Shown here piece by piece: positions 24,201 to 39,200 of a DNA stretch of 64,000 nt; position 1 is the first letter of the stretch, and the number at the start of each line of letters is the position of its first letter. Position numbers and translations under genes: made by a program. Source of the stretch: Toxorhynchites rutilus septentrionalis (taxonomy: Eukaryota > Arthropoda > Insecta > Diptera > Culicidae); contig NC_073746.1 in the NCBI RefSeq assembly GCF_029784135.1, positions 229,351,882 through 229,415,881 on the forward strand, written 5' to 3'. Under the pieces are notes generated by a model, which worked only from the letters and a program-made list of their open reading frames with translations, was not told the origin of the DNA and ran no database searches.

Positions 24201-27200
24201 CATAGTTACTATGAAACTTTTTTATGACGATAATTTACTCACTTTAGCATAGCCGTTGAGCAGTTCCTTTTTATGATTAGAAAATTTTGTAGAACCCAGA
24301 TTATTCGCGAAATTGGGTGGCAAGGTCAACCAATATAATAACCAAATCTGTACAGATCGTATATTGTATAAGGATTTGGGGCACAATCGAATCCACATCA
24401 TCATATGCCTAAAGAACGGTTTTCCATTATCAATGACGGATTAACACAGGTGACGAGCCTGGGTATGTTGTAGAGATGGGCGAGCGCTCACGAGCCGTTC
24501 ATTTGAGCCGATCCGTCAGAAAGAGCGTACGATCTACGGTTCTTTAAAAATGAGCCGCGGCTCTGAAATGAACGGCTCAAATGAAGAACCGTTCAATTGA
24601 GAACCACGGTTCAAAAAAGAACTGCGGTTCATAAAAGAACCGTGTTTTTTTTAAGAGCCGGCTGATTGGTAAAGAACCGTGGATCGTACGCTCGTTCTCA
24701 CGAACCGTGGCCTGTTGCAGTGAGGAAGAAATATATATTTCCCATGCTGCTTTTTAATTTTGGCGGATTACATATTTTCTGGAAACCCCATCAATATGGG
24801 TATCTAATGAAAGGACTTGACTAGTAGGACACAGGTATTTATGTGAAATGGAAATCCAAGATAGCGGCCGTTATAAAATGACAGACTACCGTTCTGAATT
24901 ATATTTCGGACAAGGCGTTTGATGCAGAAAACATATCTGAACTATATGCACAGGTATTATTTAGTTGATATTTTGAATAAATTAGTTCAATATGCTTTTA
25001 AGCTGTCTACTTTGGTACCTATTTGATTGAAAACATAAAAAAATCATCGAATAAAATGCACAGCGGATCATCCGCTCGGGGTTCCACAGTACAGTTATTT
25101 ATGAAAAATGTAAATCCAAAATGGTGACCGTTACAAAATGTCAGACTACATTTCTTTTGAAAACCCCATCATAGGGGTATCAGAAGAGAGGGGTTGTCTA
25201 GTAGAGCACAGTTGTTTATAAAAATCCAACTCCGAGATGGCCAATTACTTTTTTCATGCAACTCCCGCATATGGGTATCGAATGAAATGATTTGACTAAC
25301 AGAATACAGTTAATCATGAAAACATTCCATTCGAAACATTTTAAAAATGTTTGGGATATAAAATGAGGAGAAAACTGTGTCGTTATCGAAAACTGCTATA
25401 TTCTCCCGATTGATAATTCGACATGATCAACATTATATGGATCAGGAGAAATCAGTTCTAGTGATTATAAAAAACGCTCTGTAATGAATTTATTCCGGAG
25501 CTGGTAAAGCGATTTACAAATCTTGAGTCAGATGAATTAATAGCCTAACCAATACTGCTAGTTCCTCACTTCAAGCAGCGAGGTTTTGGGGATAATAGAA
25601 AGTACAACTATGCACACCACTCTTCGATAAGCACGCTAAAAATGACATCCATAGAATACACGCCTATGAAACTACCACGAATCGTTGGTGATGAAACGCG
25701 GTCATCTGTATGGGAGAAGTGTGATGCATTGGTTGGTCATTTTCGATCCTCACATGATCCAAAAGCTGTTGCAATCTCTATTGTAGATAAACATTCAGCG
25801 GAACCACATTTTCTGAGAATAAGCGACCCTTTGCTTTAGTGGAATAAAAGGAAATTTATCTCTCCGCGACTCTACCTGTTTTTTTGAAAATATTATATTT
25901 TCCGGCGACATCGGTACCATGTGAGCGAGTTTTTCCGAAAGCAGGACAAGTTTGCAGTGAAAGATGTAGCAGACTTTCATCAGATAACATTATGAAACAT
26001 TCTGATAATGTTTATCAATAAAAAAAGTAAAAAAATTATTGTGATAGAAATATATCAGAGAAAACCTTCAGTAAAGTAATATTTTTACTATTCTCTGCAC
26101 TGATTATTGTTTTAAACCTTATTTTTATGTCTTCCATTCTTTATATGTCCGAATAAACCAGTTCTTGAAAAGAGCCATCGAGCCGCTCAAATGAGCCGAC
26201 TCTTCTCATTGAGCGCATGGCTCTGAGCCGTTCACTGAAATGAACCGTTTTGCCCGTCTTTAGTATGTTGGAACGAAATCAATCAAACAAATTATAAGAG
26301 TCACCACGACGCCTAAAATTTATGTAAATATAGTTTCATCCTGCAGGCTAATGAGCGGTTGTTACGCTGAAAAGTTGAATAAATACTGCTAACAGTGCCG
26401 CTAACATGATCACACCATAGTAGAATATTTTCAGTGCATTACGCTCTAAGTACTTGGAACCTGAACAAAAATTGAAAAAAAAACAGAAGCGTCAAAGACA
26501 TTCTTAAAAAAATGTGTTCCATATACGGTCAATCTGGTCCAACGTCTGCCACGAGTAAACGACTGATATGTTAATACATATTCTAAATATTGTTCTTAAA
26601 TTCAACGAATTCTGATGAGAGTGCTTAATAGTTCAAGACCGAAAAAGTAGAATGAACCGAATCCTGTATGGTAGAATATCTCGGCCTCGTATCTGGTTGC
26701 ATATCCTAATTTGCTTTCGATTCAAAGCAATCAGATGATGTCCATAGAACTACATCTCGGGGTCTTTGTTAAATTGCTGCGCGTCCGTTTACTAAACGAA
26801 CCATCATGAGTTCAATTCCAGAACCATCCATCGATTGATCTTTTTCAGTGCTAATGAACTTTGTAGTTTAAAACTATTAAACTATGTGAACAAAACATTA
26901 ACATTAAAACATTAAAAACATGAATGGCTTCCGGAATGATCTCGTCTGCTTCGACCTGTTTTGTATTTACGGCATCCTAAGTGCTCTATCGAATCGTGTA
27001 GATCATATTTTGATCATATTTGATCATATTTTCACAGGTACGACGGTGCAGCTGTTCGATGGGTGCTTCATTTCCGAAGCTCTTTTCATATACGTTGCGA
27101 CCGGGACTCCCGTTACGGCCGTGGGATCCTTCGTCAAAGAAAGTAACTCGACTCCAAAGCCCACCACCCCAGAACGCATTCAAGGCGGCATATAAATCTC

Positions 27201-30200
27201 AACGAAGTATTACCACTTGAAATGACACAAGTAATACCCTCGTTGAGTAGGTAAAAGTTACAATGGGAACGTTAGTGCAATCCAAGAATATATACGAAGA
27301 TCACACAGATTTATATAAATGAATACGGAAAACAACATAATCGCATTGAATTTAGTGTTTTTTATTCAGTTAATATTTAAAATCAGATCTAAAACTAACG
27401 TTTAGAAACCGGAAATTTGGAATTGGATTCGTATTCCAAACTTATAAACTGATCATAAATGAGGGGCTTAGAATTAAAGGGGTGTAAGTGATTTGATCGA
27501 TTTCTCTACATCGACTCTCTCTTTTGGTCATAACTTAGCTACAAACTCATTCTCAGCTGTAATTAACAAAGTGGAAGATAGGTCAAAATCTCATCTATCG
27601 GATTCTATAGCAAACTCAAATTGGAACGTTTTTGTAATTGAGTTATTGACTAAAGAAAAAGTTGATGAAGAGAAATCGATCAAGTCACTTACACCCCTTG
27701 CATTCTAAGCCCCTCAAATAAGGAATGAATTAAACCTAACTACATAAATAAAAATGCATCCAAACTTAATAACTAGTTCAGATCCAGAATATGGAATCCA
27801 AACACTAAATTTGAAATCTGGAATAAAATTCTAATGTTTAAAATTTGCATTATAAAATCAGGAACTCAATTCAGGCTTTACAGTCTCATTTGGGATTTAA
27901 TCTGTTGGGAAGGATGATCCATAAAATATGGAAAAAAAAATAAAAAAAATGAGTGCCTTATGAATTCTGTAGGTATTGTTGCGCGTATAATACTAAGTTG
28001 GGGAAAAAGAAATCCATTATTTTGAATGCCACAGAAATAATCAAAGTTAACCGAAGTAGTCGTAGCATCGACCATGAGCTAAAGATCGATCATAAAATAG
28101 TATTAAACCAAAGCTGGATTCAAAAGGAAGCTCGATGTTTAGGTGCCACACCAACGACCCCATTGATGGATTGAATTTCCATCTGCGAAGCCTTGGTCAA
28201 ACGGAATGAAATCGATCCATTTCTTAAACGGACGTTGACTGGAGATAAGAAATGGGTCACATACGACAATATTGTGCGAAAACGATCGTGCTCAAAGCGT
28301 GATGAAGCAGCTCAAACGGTGGCCAAATTAGGACTAATGGCCGGGAAGGTTCCACTGTATATTTCGTGAAACTTGAAAGGAATAATTTATTATGAGTTGC
28401 TTTCGTATGGCCAAACACTAAATTTTGATTTCTACTATCAAGAATTGGGCCGAATTACGCTAGCGATTGATCAGAATTGGCCAACAGAAGAGGTGTTGTG
28501 TTCCACCAGGATAACTCAAGGCCAAACACGTCTGTAGTGATTCACCAGAAACTCCGGAAGCTGATGTTCGAAGTATGAAGTTTAATGCATTCACCATATG
28601 GTCCGGACCTGGCACCAAGCGATTGTCACCATTTTCTCGCAATTCAAAACTTCCTTTATCAATCAGGAAATTATTCTTTTGAAACGAATTAAGAAAGGCA
28701 ATATAAGTACAGGCAATATCAACAGAGTGCGCTGCACAATGGATGTAATTTGCTAATTTGTAACATTTTATTAGTTAATTTAGTGGTGACCTAAACAGAA
28801 CCGGGCTGCACTTTTTGACGCCGTGTGAATTGTCAAGCTTGGTGTACAAAATTGGACGTTCTTTCTACTGCAGTTACTTGCGTTGCACAAAGTTAATACC
28901 AATGAGGGAAGCATAAAGCCTGTTGATGTTGCTGACCCGGGTGTGGGAAAATTTTGGTGCATAATTTCACAATTTGGTTTCTATGAAGTAAGCTGCCAGA
29001 TACAACAGTGGCGCGTGATTATAGCTTGGAAGAAAGGTATGCAATTCTGATGAGCCTAAACAATTGTTTTCAAGACAAATTTTGCATCCAAGTTGGTATA
29101 CTTATTAATTTCATTGGCTAGTTGAATTAAGAAACGCAGTAGCGAAACGAAGAGAATGACCGTTTGATTTATTTAGTCACTTTTGCTTTTCCGTGATATA
29201 ACAAAGATTGTGTATTTTGTTATTACGGAAAAAAATACCAAGATCGATCCGTTCTAAACAGATTCGATAAATTTGACAAATTCTCAATGTTGGGCATAGC
29301 TGTATTCCTATATGATCCGATTGTTTTGCTATCTATCGCTATAGTAAAACAATGTGTACCAACATCTAGTTGTTATGCTCAGCAATTTGCATATACTGAT
29401 CGGATGATTTCTCCCATGAAACTTGAATTACCATGCCTTTCTTCGAACATCTTGGATTGAAAACGTATAATTTAGATCAAATTGGAATTAACTCATAAAA
29501 AAGAATAATCACCATAATTGGCCATTGCATTATGTGCATTTTCCGACTTACATAATTTTAACCTGTTTGTTGAACTTAATTACGCAAACGATGATTTGAT
29601 TGTAAGCGAATTCCTTCGTCGAATTGGAATTATCTTTGTTTTTCGACGACTACTAATGGCAAATCAACATAACATGATTCGTTTTGACCGGTTCAATCTA
29701 CGCATCGTAGGTGTTTTTTATTCATGGATATCTTCATGTTTATGCATTTACGTATAACACCGGGCAACGGGTCACTCGCTACCACCAATGCAACCTATTC
29801 GCAAACATACCGCCTGGGTCGGTTATCTTGGAATAGATGTGCAAATCTTCGGAAGGGTTGATATGTTACATTGTTTTCGAGAGGTGCGATGTACCATTTC
29901 CACGTGTGTACGTGCATTCTGTGTGAATTTATGATAATGACGTAGAGGATAGCACCACGTAATGCTCAATTTGTGGTGAGCAGCCAATGTTAGAACGAAA
30001 ACGATTGTTGAAAATCATTTTACCATTGAATATTATGCTGTATTTGTAATTGAAAGCATATCACTTCATATTATATCGAATCGCCAATTTTTATATTGAC
30101 AAAACCATGTTTGATCGCATGTTTTGATTTAAAAAGTTATTCTTATATTTGGATCACTATACGAGTTCATAAACATGGAGAGGAAGTGTGTGATTGAATA

Positions 30201-33200
30201 GGGAACGAAAATAATCCACAATGTCTTATATACGACATTCGAAATCCGGGTTCTCAAAGTTCAAAAGATCAGAAATAGAGGATTGACTCTGAAAATGAGG
30301 ATCGAAATCTAAATTCGTAATCTGAATCTGGAATCTCTGTTCTAGATCAGTATCTGGCATCTAGAGTACCGAATCTGGAATTTGGAATTTAAACCAAGTG
30401 GAGGTTTGAAATATGAATTTGCGACTCGTATCCATGATCTATATTTTGAGTAAATTTCTTAAGATACAAAAGTTTAAAATACAGAATTTAGAATTTAGAT
30501 ACGGACTTTAAATTTGGAACCCGTCCTGGAACATCCGACATATTACACCACGACCTGGTCCAGATGAGGTACTAATGAAAGTACAACAGTATTTTTCTAG
30601 TATTTAAAGTTTTGCCTATCAGCAATTCCAAATGAGGGGCTTAGAATGAAAGGGGTGTAAGTGATTTGATCGATTTCTCTACATCGTCTCACTCTTTGGG
30701 TCATAACTTAGCTGCAAATACATTCCCAGCTGTATTTACCAACGTGGAAAATAGGTCAGAACCTCATCTATCGGATTCTATAGCAAACTCAAATTGGAAA
30801 GTTTTTGCAGTTGAGTTATTAAATAAATAAAAAGTTGATGAAGAGAAATCGATCGAGTCAGTTACACCCCTTGCATTCTAAGCCCCTCAAATGAAATCGT
30901 CCTAAAAATGCAGATTTTAGAAACTTGTATTTCTGATTCCAATAAAAGTGTGTATTCCGTTTGGGTTGGAGGAAATATGAGTTTTTCACAGCAATTGGGA
31001 ATTTTTCGACTCAAGCGTAGTTTTTGAAAAGGGCGTATCGATTTTAGTAAGAGAAATCTTTGATAATTTATATCTCAAAAACTATGAGTCGTACCGAAAA
31101 AGTGTCTTAGAAAGAGTTGTAGAGTATTGATGGTTGAATATGAAAAAAATGTACACTGAGAGAAGAAATTAGTTCTCTTTTTTGTATTTATAAAATAAAA
31201 ATTCAATTTGCAATATATTTATTTTTTTAAAATTTTTTCATACAAAATAGAAGTCATGCAGAAAATTTAAAAAATGGGCCCAAGATGGCAAAACTATTTT
31301 TGACGAACTTTGTGGAACATCGAATTTTTATGAATTTTCGAAACTTCGAATTTTTGTATGTTAATAATCATTTTTAGCCACAAATTATGAATCCTGATGT
31401 GATTTAAAACAAAAAATGTTATTATCAATCTCCTTCTAAATGTAGCCATTCCTGAAATATTTAAAAAAATATTTCTAATTTATTTTTTTAATAGTAAATA
31501 GGCTCTTTAAATATGTTTGTCGTGTTATACCGTCATGCTCATGAGATTTTATGAATTCGCTTATAATTTCCAACAACTTTTCCAAATACATTGTTATGGT
31601 AAAGACATATGTTTAGGAGTTACGTTACGAAACATTCGAAGACATGTGGGTTAATACAAAACATAGGGAAACTAAAAAATCTTTTTTATCTTAATACAAA
31701 CTTCAATCAATCAAAAAAATTGTTGGAAATTATAATAAAATTCATAAAATTTCATGAACATGACGGTATAACACGACAAACATATTAAAAGAGATTATTT
31801 ACTATAAAAAAGATTATAAATTAGAAATATTTTTTAAAATATTTCGAGAACGGTTGCATTTAAAAGGAGATTGATAATAACCTTTTTTGTTTTAAATCAC
31901 ATCAGAATTCATAATTTGTGGCTAAGAAGAATTGCTAACATACAAAAATTCGAAGTTTCGAAAATTCCTAAAAATTCGATGTTCCACAAATTTCGTCAAA
32001 AATAGTTTTACCATCTTGGGCCCATTTTTTAAATTTTCTACATGACTTCTATTTTATATGAAGAAATCGAAAAAAATTTAAAAAAACATATTTTTTGATA
32101 TCGCAAATTAAAATTTTATTTTGTAAATAATAAGAAAGAACTAATTTTTCTTCTCAGTTTATATTTTTTTCAAATTAAGCCAACAATACTCTATAACTCT
32201 TTGTAAGACACTATTTCGGTACGACTCATATTTTTTGAGATATAAATTATCAAAAATTTCTCTTACTCAAATCGATACGCCCTTTTCAAAAGTTACGCTT
32301 AAGTTAAAATATGAACCATGATGATGTATTTGGAAAAGTTGTTGGAAATTATAAGCAAATTCATAAAATTTCATGAACATGACGGTATAACACGGCAAAC
32401 ATATTGAAAGGGATTATTTACTATAAAAAAGACAATACATTAGAAATATTTTTTTAAATATTTCGGAAATGGCTACATTTAGAAGGAGATTGATAATAAC
32501 CTTTTTTGTTTTAAATCACATCAGGATTCATAATTTGTGGCTAAAAATGATTGTTAACATACAAAAATTCGAAGTTTCGAAAATTCATAAAAATTCGATG
32601 TTCCACAAAGTTCGTCAAAAATAGTTTTACCATCCTGGGCCCATTTTTTAAATTTTCAGCATGACTTCTATTTTGTATGAAAAAATTTAAAAAAAATTAA
32701 AAAATATGTATTTTGGATATTGCAAATTGAATTTTTATTTTGTAAATAAAAAAAGAGTACTAATTTTTTTTCTCCGTGTATATTTTTTTCATATTCAACC
32801 ATCAATACTCTATAACTCTTTCTAAGACACTTTTTCGGTACGACTCATAGTTTTTGAGATATAAATTATCAAAGATTTCTCTTACTCAAATCGATACGCC
32901 CTTTTCAAAAGTTACGCTTGAGTCAAAAAATTCCCAATTGCTGTGAAAAGCTCATATTTCCTCTAACCCAAACGGATTACACACTTTCATTCGAATCAAA
33001 AATACTCATGTTTTGTCACTTGTCGATTTCATTTGGAATTACTCTTATGTATCATCAGTCCCGAGATAGTTTTAATAGTTTCGGGGGGTAAGTGAGCCAG
33101 ACATTTCGGATGTTTTGACTAATCACTAATACAACTCTAACATGGCTGACATTGGCAGATATTCACGGCCATTTCTATGTACAACACATACCGTATCTTA

Positions 33201-36200
33201 AAAGTATAAATCAACAATTAAAAATGACTAGATTTCCGGTTTACCCGTACGCTAATCACACAACCACTGACTCAGTCTTGCAGTATGGCATTTATTTTGT
33301 TTTTCGTTTGAATTGCCATTTTCTCATAAATGGACTGGCACCTGAACAATGTGGGACTGATTTTTCACGAAAGCCATGATTCAGTTCGAGAAACTCATCG
33401 CGAGTTTCACAAGGAAATTTCGTTCAGCTATAAAGCTCATTGGATATGTTGATAAGAAAATTGCAGCACTTTTAGTGGAAAGAGAATTTTCGTGCCGTTA
33501 CTGAAAAAACGTTGCATTCTCAAATGATTAATGTTTGCTGATTTGTGGTGGATCGTTGGAATCATTCGTCGGGTTTTCTTCAAAAACGATGCCGATCAGA
33601 ACCAAATAATTAACGGTGATCTCCTTCTTTTTTTACCACAATTGAGTGCCCTTAATGTGAAGAAGCGATTTGTTATTTTATCTTGGCAATTTGGGTAGAA
33701 GTACTTTAGAGCGTATTGTTTACACTGTATTTTTATCGCTGTCAGTTTTTCGGAATTCGAGACAAATTGTGTCACCCGAAAAGCAACGTCGCGAATTGAT
33801 TTTGCGCAAGCACATGGATAATCCTCAACTCTCTCATCGGACAACGAACAACTCGGAATCGTGCAGTCAACGGTGAGTCGTATGGTTAAGCGCTACTACG
33901 AAACTCTGAGCATCGAACGAGAGAAAAATGCAGTCAGAATAGATGTTCTATTAGTGATCAAGATCACAAGCGTGTCGTGAAAGCGCCTAAGCGGAATTCC
34001 AATGTTCCGGTCTGGGATGTGGCTAAAAAGTTGTATCTGTCCAAGTCTTTCGTACAGAGTGCCAAGGACCGGGAGGGACTGCATACGTACAAAGTGCAGA
34101 AGGCGCCAAATCGTGACGAACGACAAAATACGGTGGGGAAGTCACGAACCCGGAACCTGTACACCCAGAAGCTAACGAAGCCTCATTGTCTCTTCATGGA
34201 TGATGAGACTTACGTCAAGGCAGACTCCCGGTAGCTTCCGGCGCTACTTTTCTTCACCGACCAGCACAAGTTTGATGTTCCGGAATCAGAAACTTTCAAA
34301 GTTTCCCAAAAAATACATGATTTGGCAAGCGACTTTGGCTGCTAATGACTACCGGTACTTTAAACGGGCAGATCTACCCCAAGGAGTGTCTACAGAAGCG
34401 TCTGCTTCCTCTGTTGAAGCAACACGAAGGCCCTACGATCTTCTGGCCGGAACTAGCTTCGTGGAGTGGTATGAAGCCAACAGGGACACTTTCGTACCCA
34501 AGGACATTAACACCCCCAACGCACCGAAAAGTTGTAAAAAATTGAACACATCATTATCTCAGGCAATATTCGAAGACCTGTTGCTTTCCTGGCTTTGTTG
34601 GGTAATGTATTCTACGGTCGATATTTTTAATGACATTCGAATGCTGAGTATGTGACATTCGGAGGTTCATGGTTCTGAGATTTTTTGCATCTTTGTATTC
34701 TATCGGTGCATATCTCCTCTATACGTGTTACGTAAACGCCATGTTAGAAATGGGTTTATACGTTGTAATAAATAGAACCGGAATTAAAAAAAAAATTATA
34801 AAAGAAAAGAAAACAAGAAATGAAAATCAGATAAAGATGTTGGGAATGGAAGAGAAGATATTCGGTTAAGAACTGTTTAATATCCGCCTGGACTCTTTAA
34901 AACACTATAACTTTTGAAATATTGGAACCATAATAATAATAATTTGGTGGAGAGCGAATCCTATAAATACCTGGGATTTCTGCAATTGAAAGGGATTTGT
35001 CACAAAAAAATCAAGAAGGAACTCCAGGAACAATTCTTGATAAGAATCAACCAGGTTTTGAGAACAAACCTTTGCGGCGGCAAACAGATCAAAGCCGTCA
35101 ACACGTTTGCCTTACTCACGTACAGTTTCGGGTTGCTGAAGTGGACAAAAACCGATTTAGAAGCCATTGAAAGAACGATGAGAGTAACGTTCACTAAGCA
35201 CCGCATGCACAATCCAAAGTTGTCAATAGAAAGATTCACCTTGCCACGTGTTGAGGGAGGAAGAGGTGTCATTGACATCAAAGCGCTTTGCGTTTCCCAG
35301 ATCCAGCAGTTGCGGAGATACTTCGAAGAAAGTCAGACCCGTCACGATATCTATCGCGCTGCTTGTGAGGCGGACCACGGATTCAGTGCCCTGCATCTGG
35401 CGCAGGAGCAGTATGAGCTAAACTGCAATTTGCAGACTACTGAAGAAAAAATAACGTCGTGGAAGCAAAAAGAACTTCATGGGACGCGCCCCCATCGTTT
35501 AGAGCAAGCGCAGATCAACAAAACATTATCGAACACGTGGCTGGTGCGAGGTGAACTCTTTCCTGAGACAAGGATTTATGGTAGCCATCCAGGACCGGAT
35601 AATAGCGACCAAAAACTACTGGAAGTACATCTTGCACGAAAACGTTGTCGACTGTTGCAGAAAGTGCAATAAAGTAGGGGAGACGATTGAGCACGTCATA
35701 GCCGGCTGTGGGACGCTAGATGAATCAGCTTATCTCAACGTCACAACTCGGTTGCCAAGATTGTTCATCAAAAGCTAGCATCAAAACGCAACTTGGTAAA
35801 TCAGTTGGTACCCTACTACAAGTATATTCCGGATCCGGTTTTGGAAAATAGCTGCTACAAGTTGTACTGGGATCGCGAGATTATTACGGATGTCCGAATA
35901 CCAGCTAATCGCCCTGATATTGTGGTCTACGACCAAAATAAGAAAGAAGTGATGATAATAGACATTGCAATACCGTTACCACAATCTACAATCTACGTTT
36001 GCTGCCCAGATAACCAAGTATCACGACTTGGTAGAAGAACTAAAACAAATGTGGCATTTGGAAGGCATCCGTATTATACCAGTAGTGATCTCTGCTGCTG
36101 GTTTAGTTCCACACTCTCTCACGCAGTCATTGGAGGAGCTGCAAGTAACAGAGCAGCTTGCGGTTATGCAGAAAGCGGTGATTCTTGGAACGTGTAACAT

Positions 36201-39200
36201 AGTGCGACGGTTCCTGAATCACCATAATTAGAACACGATGATTGTGCAGACACTATTATAAAGAGAAAAAAGAAAAAAAAGATACCACAGAGCCTAGTCC
36301 CCCTTTGGCATTCAAGAAGCCCGGGTGTAGGTGAATATTCCAGCTCAATGCTGAGAAATGCCATAACTCTATATAATAATAATTGGAAAGTCGCCAGGAT
36401 TCATCTAATAGTCAAAATTCTTCGCTGGACAAAAGTGATACATAGTCAAAAAGCCCCAGCTGCGACGAAAAACAAAAAAAATTCGAAATCGACAACATCG
36501 AAAAAATTCGAAGTTACTCTAAAATTATATTTCGAATATTTGACGATGTTTGCATGTCTTGTTATGGACGGCGAAACATGTGTTCTGGATTATTTTGAAC
36601 AACTTTCGGGAGTTGCTTTTTACACTGCAATGGGCAGTAATCAGGTGTATGGCACGATTATCGCTATCTCACTCTACCTACCGTCATCGCATATCTCACT
36701 ATCCCTCTGCTGTGAAAGTTCATCATCAACATTACGATATGTCAAATAGTGGTAAATTGGTAATTCACGATGGTGTCGACGTCTGGTGGCAACTTCAAAT
36801 TAGGGCCATAATCTGTGTCCCAAACTCGTTAGTGTAATCTCTATCAGATTAGAAGACACGAAGCCGGTTTTTAAATTTTGAAATTTGAATGAAAATTTTC
36901 ACATCATGTTATTTAATTACTTGAAACACGTATTTCTGACTTTCATTCAACCATATGGCTATACAATTCCAAAATTATTGCTGAATTTTTCCATTATATT
37001 ATAAAATTGTCTTCATAAACAATTTTCGTATGAGACTTTTTCACCAACTGCAAAATGTTTTAATCCAAATAGAATACTAATTTGATATGGAAAAGCTAAT
37101 TTTCATTCATAATTTTAATGTTGAAAACATTCATTCCGACTGAAAATCAGCTATCCGTTGACGCTCCCCTAAACTAGTAAACGAAGCACAATGCCGCCAA
37201 CGCGGATCGCTGTTTTGAAGAAAATAAATACTTTTGACGTTTGAGATGTTGGCACCAAAAACATGGCGGGTGTCATACAGCTGGCAGTAATGCAACAGCT
37301 ATATATTAGGTTGGGGAAAAAGCAATCCATTATTTTTGGGTGAATTCAATACTATTTTTGATATTCTTCGGATTGGGGTCAAACATGCATCGTTTTGTTG
37401 TAATTTTGACGTGGGACTACGTCTAACCGGAGTATATGGGGGGTAAAATGAAAACCTAAACACAGAATATGTAGATAAAAATGAAAGATTCCAAATGCTT
37501 ATAACTCGAACATTTCTTACTGGATCGGAAAGATGTTTGCATCAATTGATTCGGAATGTTTCGACGCTTCTATCGCAATTAATAAAATGTTATTTTTCAT
37601 TAGATAAACAATTGAATAACTGTGAAATGTCATGCGTTATCTAAACGCCCTAGCTGCATAGTTTTGATTGGTCCGATTTACGGTTTCCCGAACACAGACT
37701 TTAAAATCAATGTACCTGTGGGAATCCGCTTAGCAAATATACATGCAAGTACAGGGTATTTTTGTTCCAACCGATAAAAAAAAAGCAATGTGCCTGGGGG
37801 AATTCGCTTTGCAAATACATGAAAGTTGGGGGTATACTTGTTCCGACTGAAATGTGTTTCCCTAACTCAGACTTGAAATCCATGGAGCGTGCGGAAATTG
37901 GCATTGCAAATTCATGCGGGTCGGGTGTATTTTTCTTCCGACTGAAATATGTTTCTCTAACACAGACTTCAAATCCGAGGAGCGTGGGGAAATTGGCATT
38001 GCAAATACATGCAATTCAGGGGCATTATTATTCCGGATGAAATGTGTTTACCTACTACAGACTTATAAACGAAGGTGTCTGGGGAACTCGGAATTGCAAA
38101 TACATGCAAATCGGGGGCAATTTTGGTTCGACTGAAATTTGTTTGTCTAAAACAGACTTCAAAACCAAGATGTCATCATACCAAACGTAAAAGGACTGTC
38201 ATCAAATTTACTTGTAACGAAGAACATAATCTATCCAAATGCATGAATTGACCTCACATGGCATTATACAATCTTTTTACTCACAAAGCAAATATATTGA
38301 ATTCAATTGAATTCAGAAATTGTTTCACTCAATCAAAAATTCAATCAATAAAAACAAATGATTTCTAACCTAAGGTAATAAGAACCAAGACCTCTATGAT
38401 AGAAACATTATGAAGCTACCTTTAAAATGGCAAAAAAATGGGTGGGTTATATCTATGATATTGACGTGGTATTGTCAATATCATAGATATAACTCACCCA
38501 TTTTTTAAGTTTTCTCTTGATCCCAATTTTTTATCACTCTAGAAATTTTGCAATGCGAGAAAAAGGTGGTAATCGCTTGGTACCAGGTCCGAACTATATG
38601 GTGAATGTATTAAAACATCTCAATCCAAGCTCTCGGAATTGTGTGGCCTTGCGTTGTCTTGATGAAACACAACGCCAATAGAAGGGCCAATTCTGGACGT
38701 TTCTGGTCAATCGCTAGCTTCAAACGGTAGGTATTAGTTTAGTGTATTGAAAATTTTTGAAAACCATAAACACCATTCACAATTTCAGCAGCCAGGCTTG
38801 CGTTTTCGCATTTTTAAAAGAAAAAGTGTAAAATGTACCGAATTTGCTCTTTCTTTACCTCCACCGTAAACACCCTGTAACTCACAATTGAATGAAGCAA
38901 ACAAAAAACGGCAAAAGTTTTTTTTAGTATGAAATATCACCTTCACAATAAGCCTATACTTAAATTGTATGATCGATATGACGCGAGATATTAATCACTA
39001 AAGCCAGTTATCGAGAAAATAATGGATAACTTTTTCCCCAACCTAATATTTTATGTTGAAAAAGTTAACAGAAAAATTTGTTTGGTAAGTAATCTGTGCT
39101 CGTGACAGAAAAAAGTCAATCTGTTATCACCACTTTCATCAAAAGACATGATGAAAATTCGTCGTTTTAACCCGAACTTGCATCATGTCACTATGGTGAA

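Larger units (their letters stand above)
37306..39046 (-). mobile_element. Degenerate mariner with both inverted ends and internal insertions
   Basis: Ends TTAGGTTGGGGAAAAAG at 37306 and its reverse complement ending at 39046, each next to TA. On the minus strand around 38530-38720 broken transposase reads KLAIDQKRPEL and later VRTWYQAI (from the PYSPDLAPSD region). Most of the left half is foreign: a repeat at 37420-37680 and a minisatellite at 37690-38165. No functional transposase. Confidence 0.75.

Noticed and set aside
37762..38135. Short protein-coding frames in the minisatellite
   Set aside because: They arise from the tandem repeat in two overlapping frames and resemble no protein.
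37690..38165. CRISPR-like array
   Set aside because: Units are degenerate throughout with no constant repeat and variable spacer pattern, and the genome is an insect's; it is a minisatellite.
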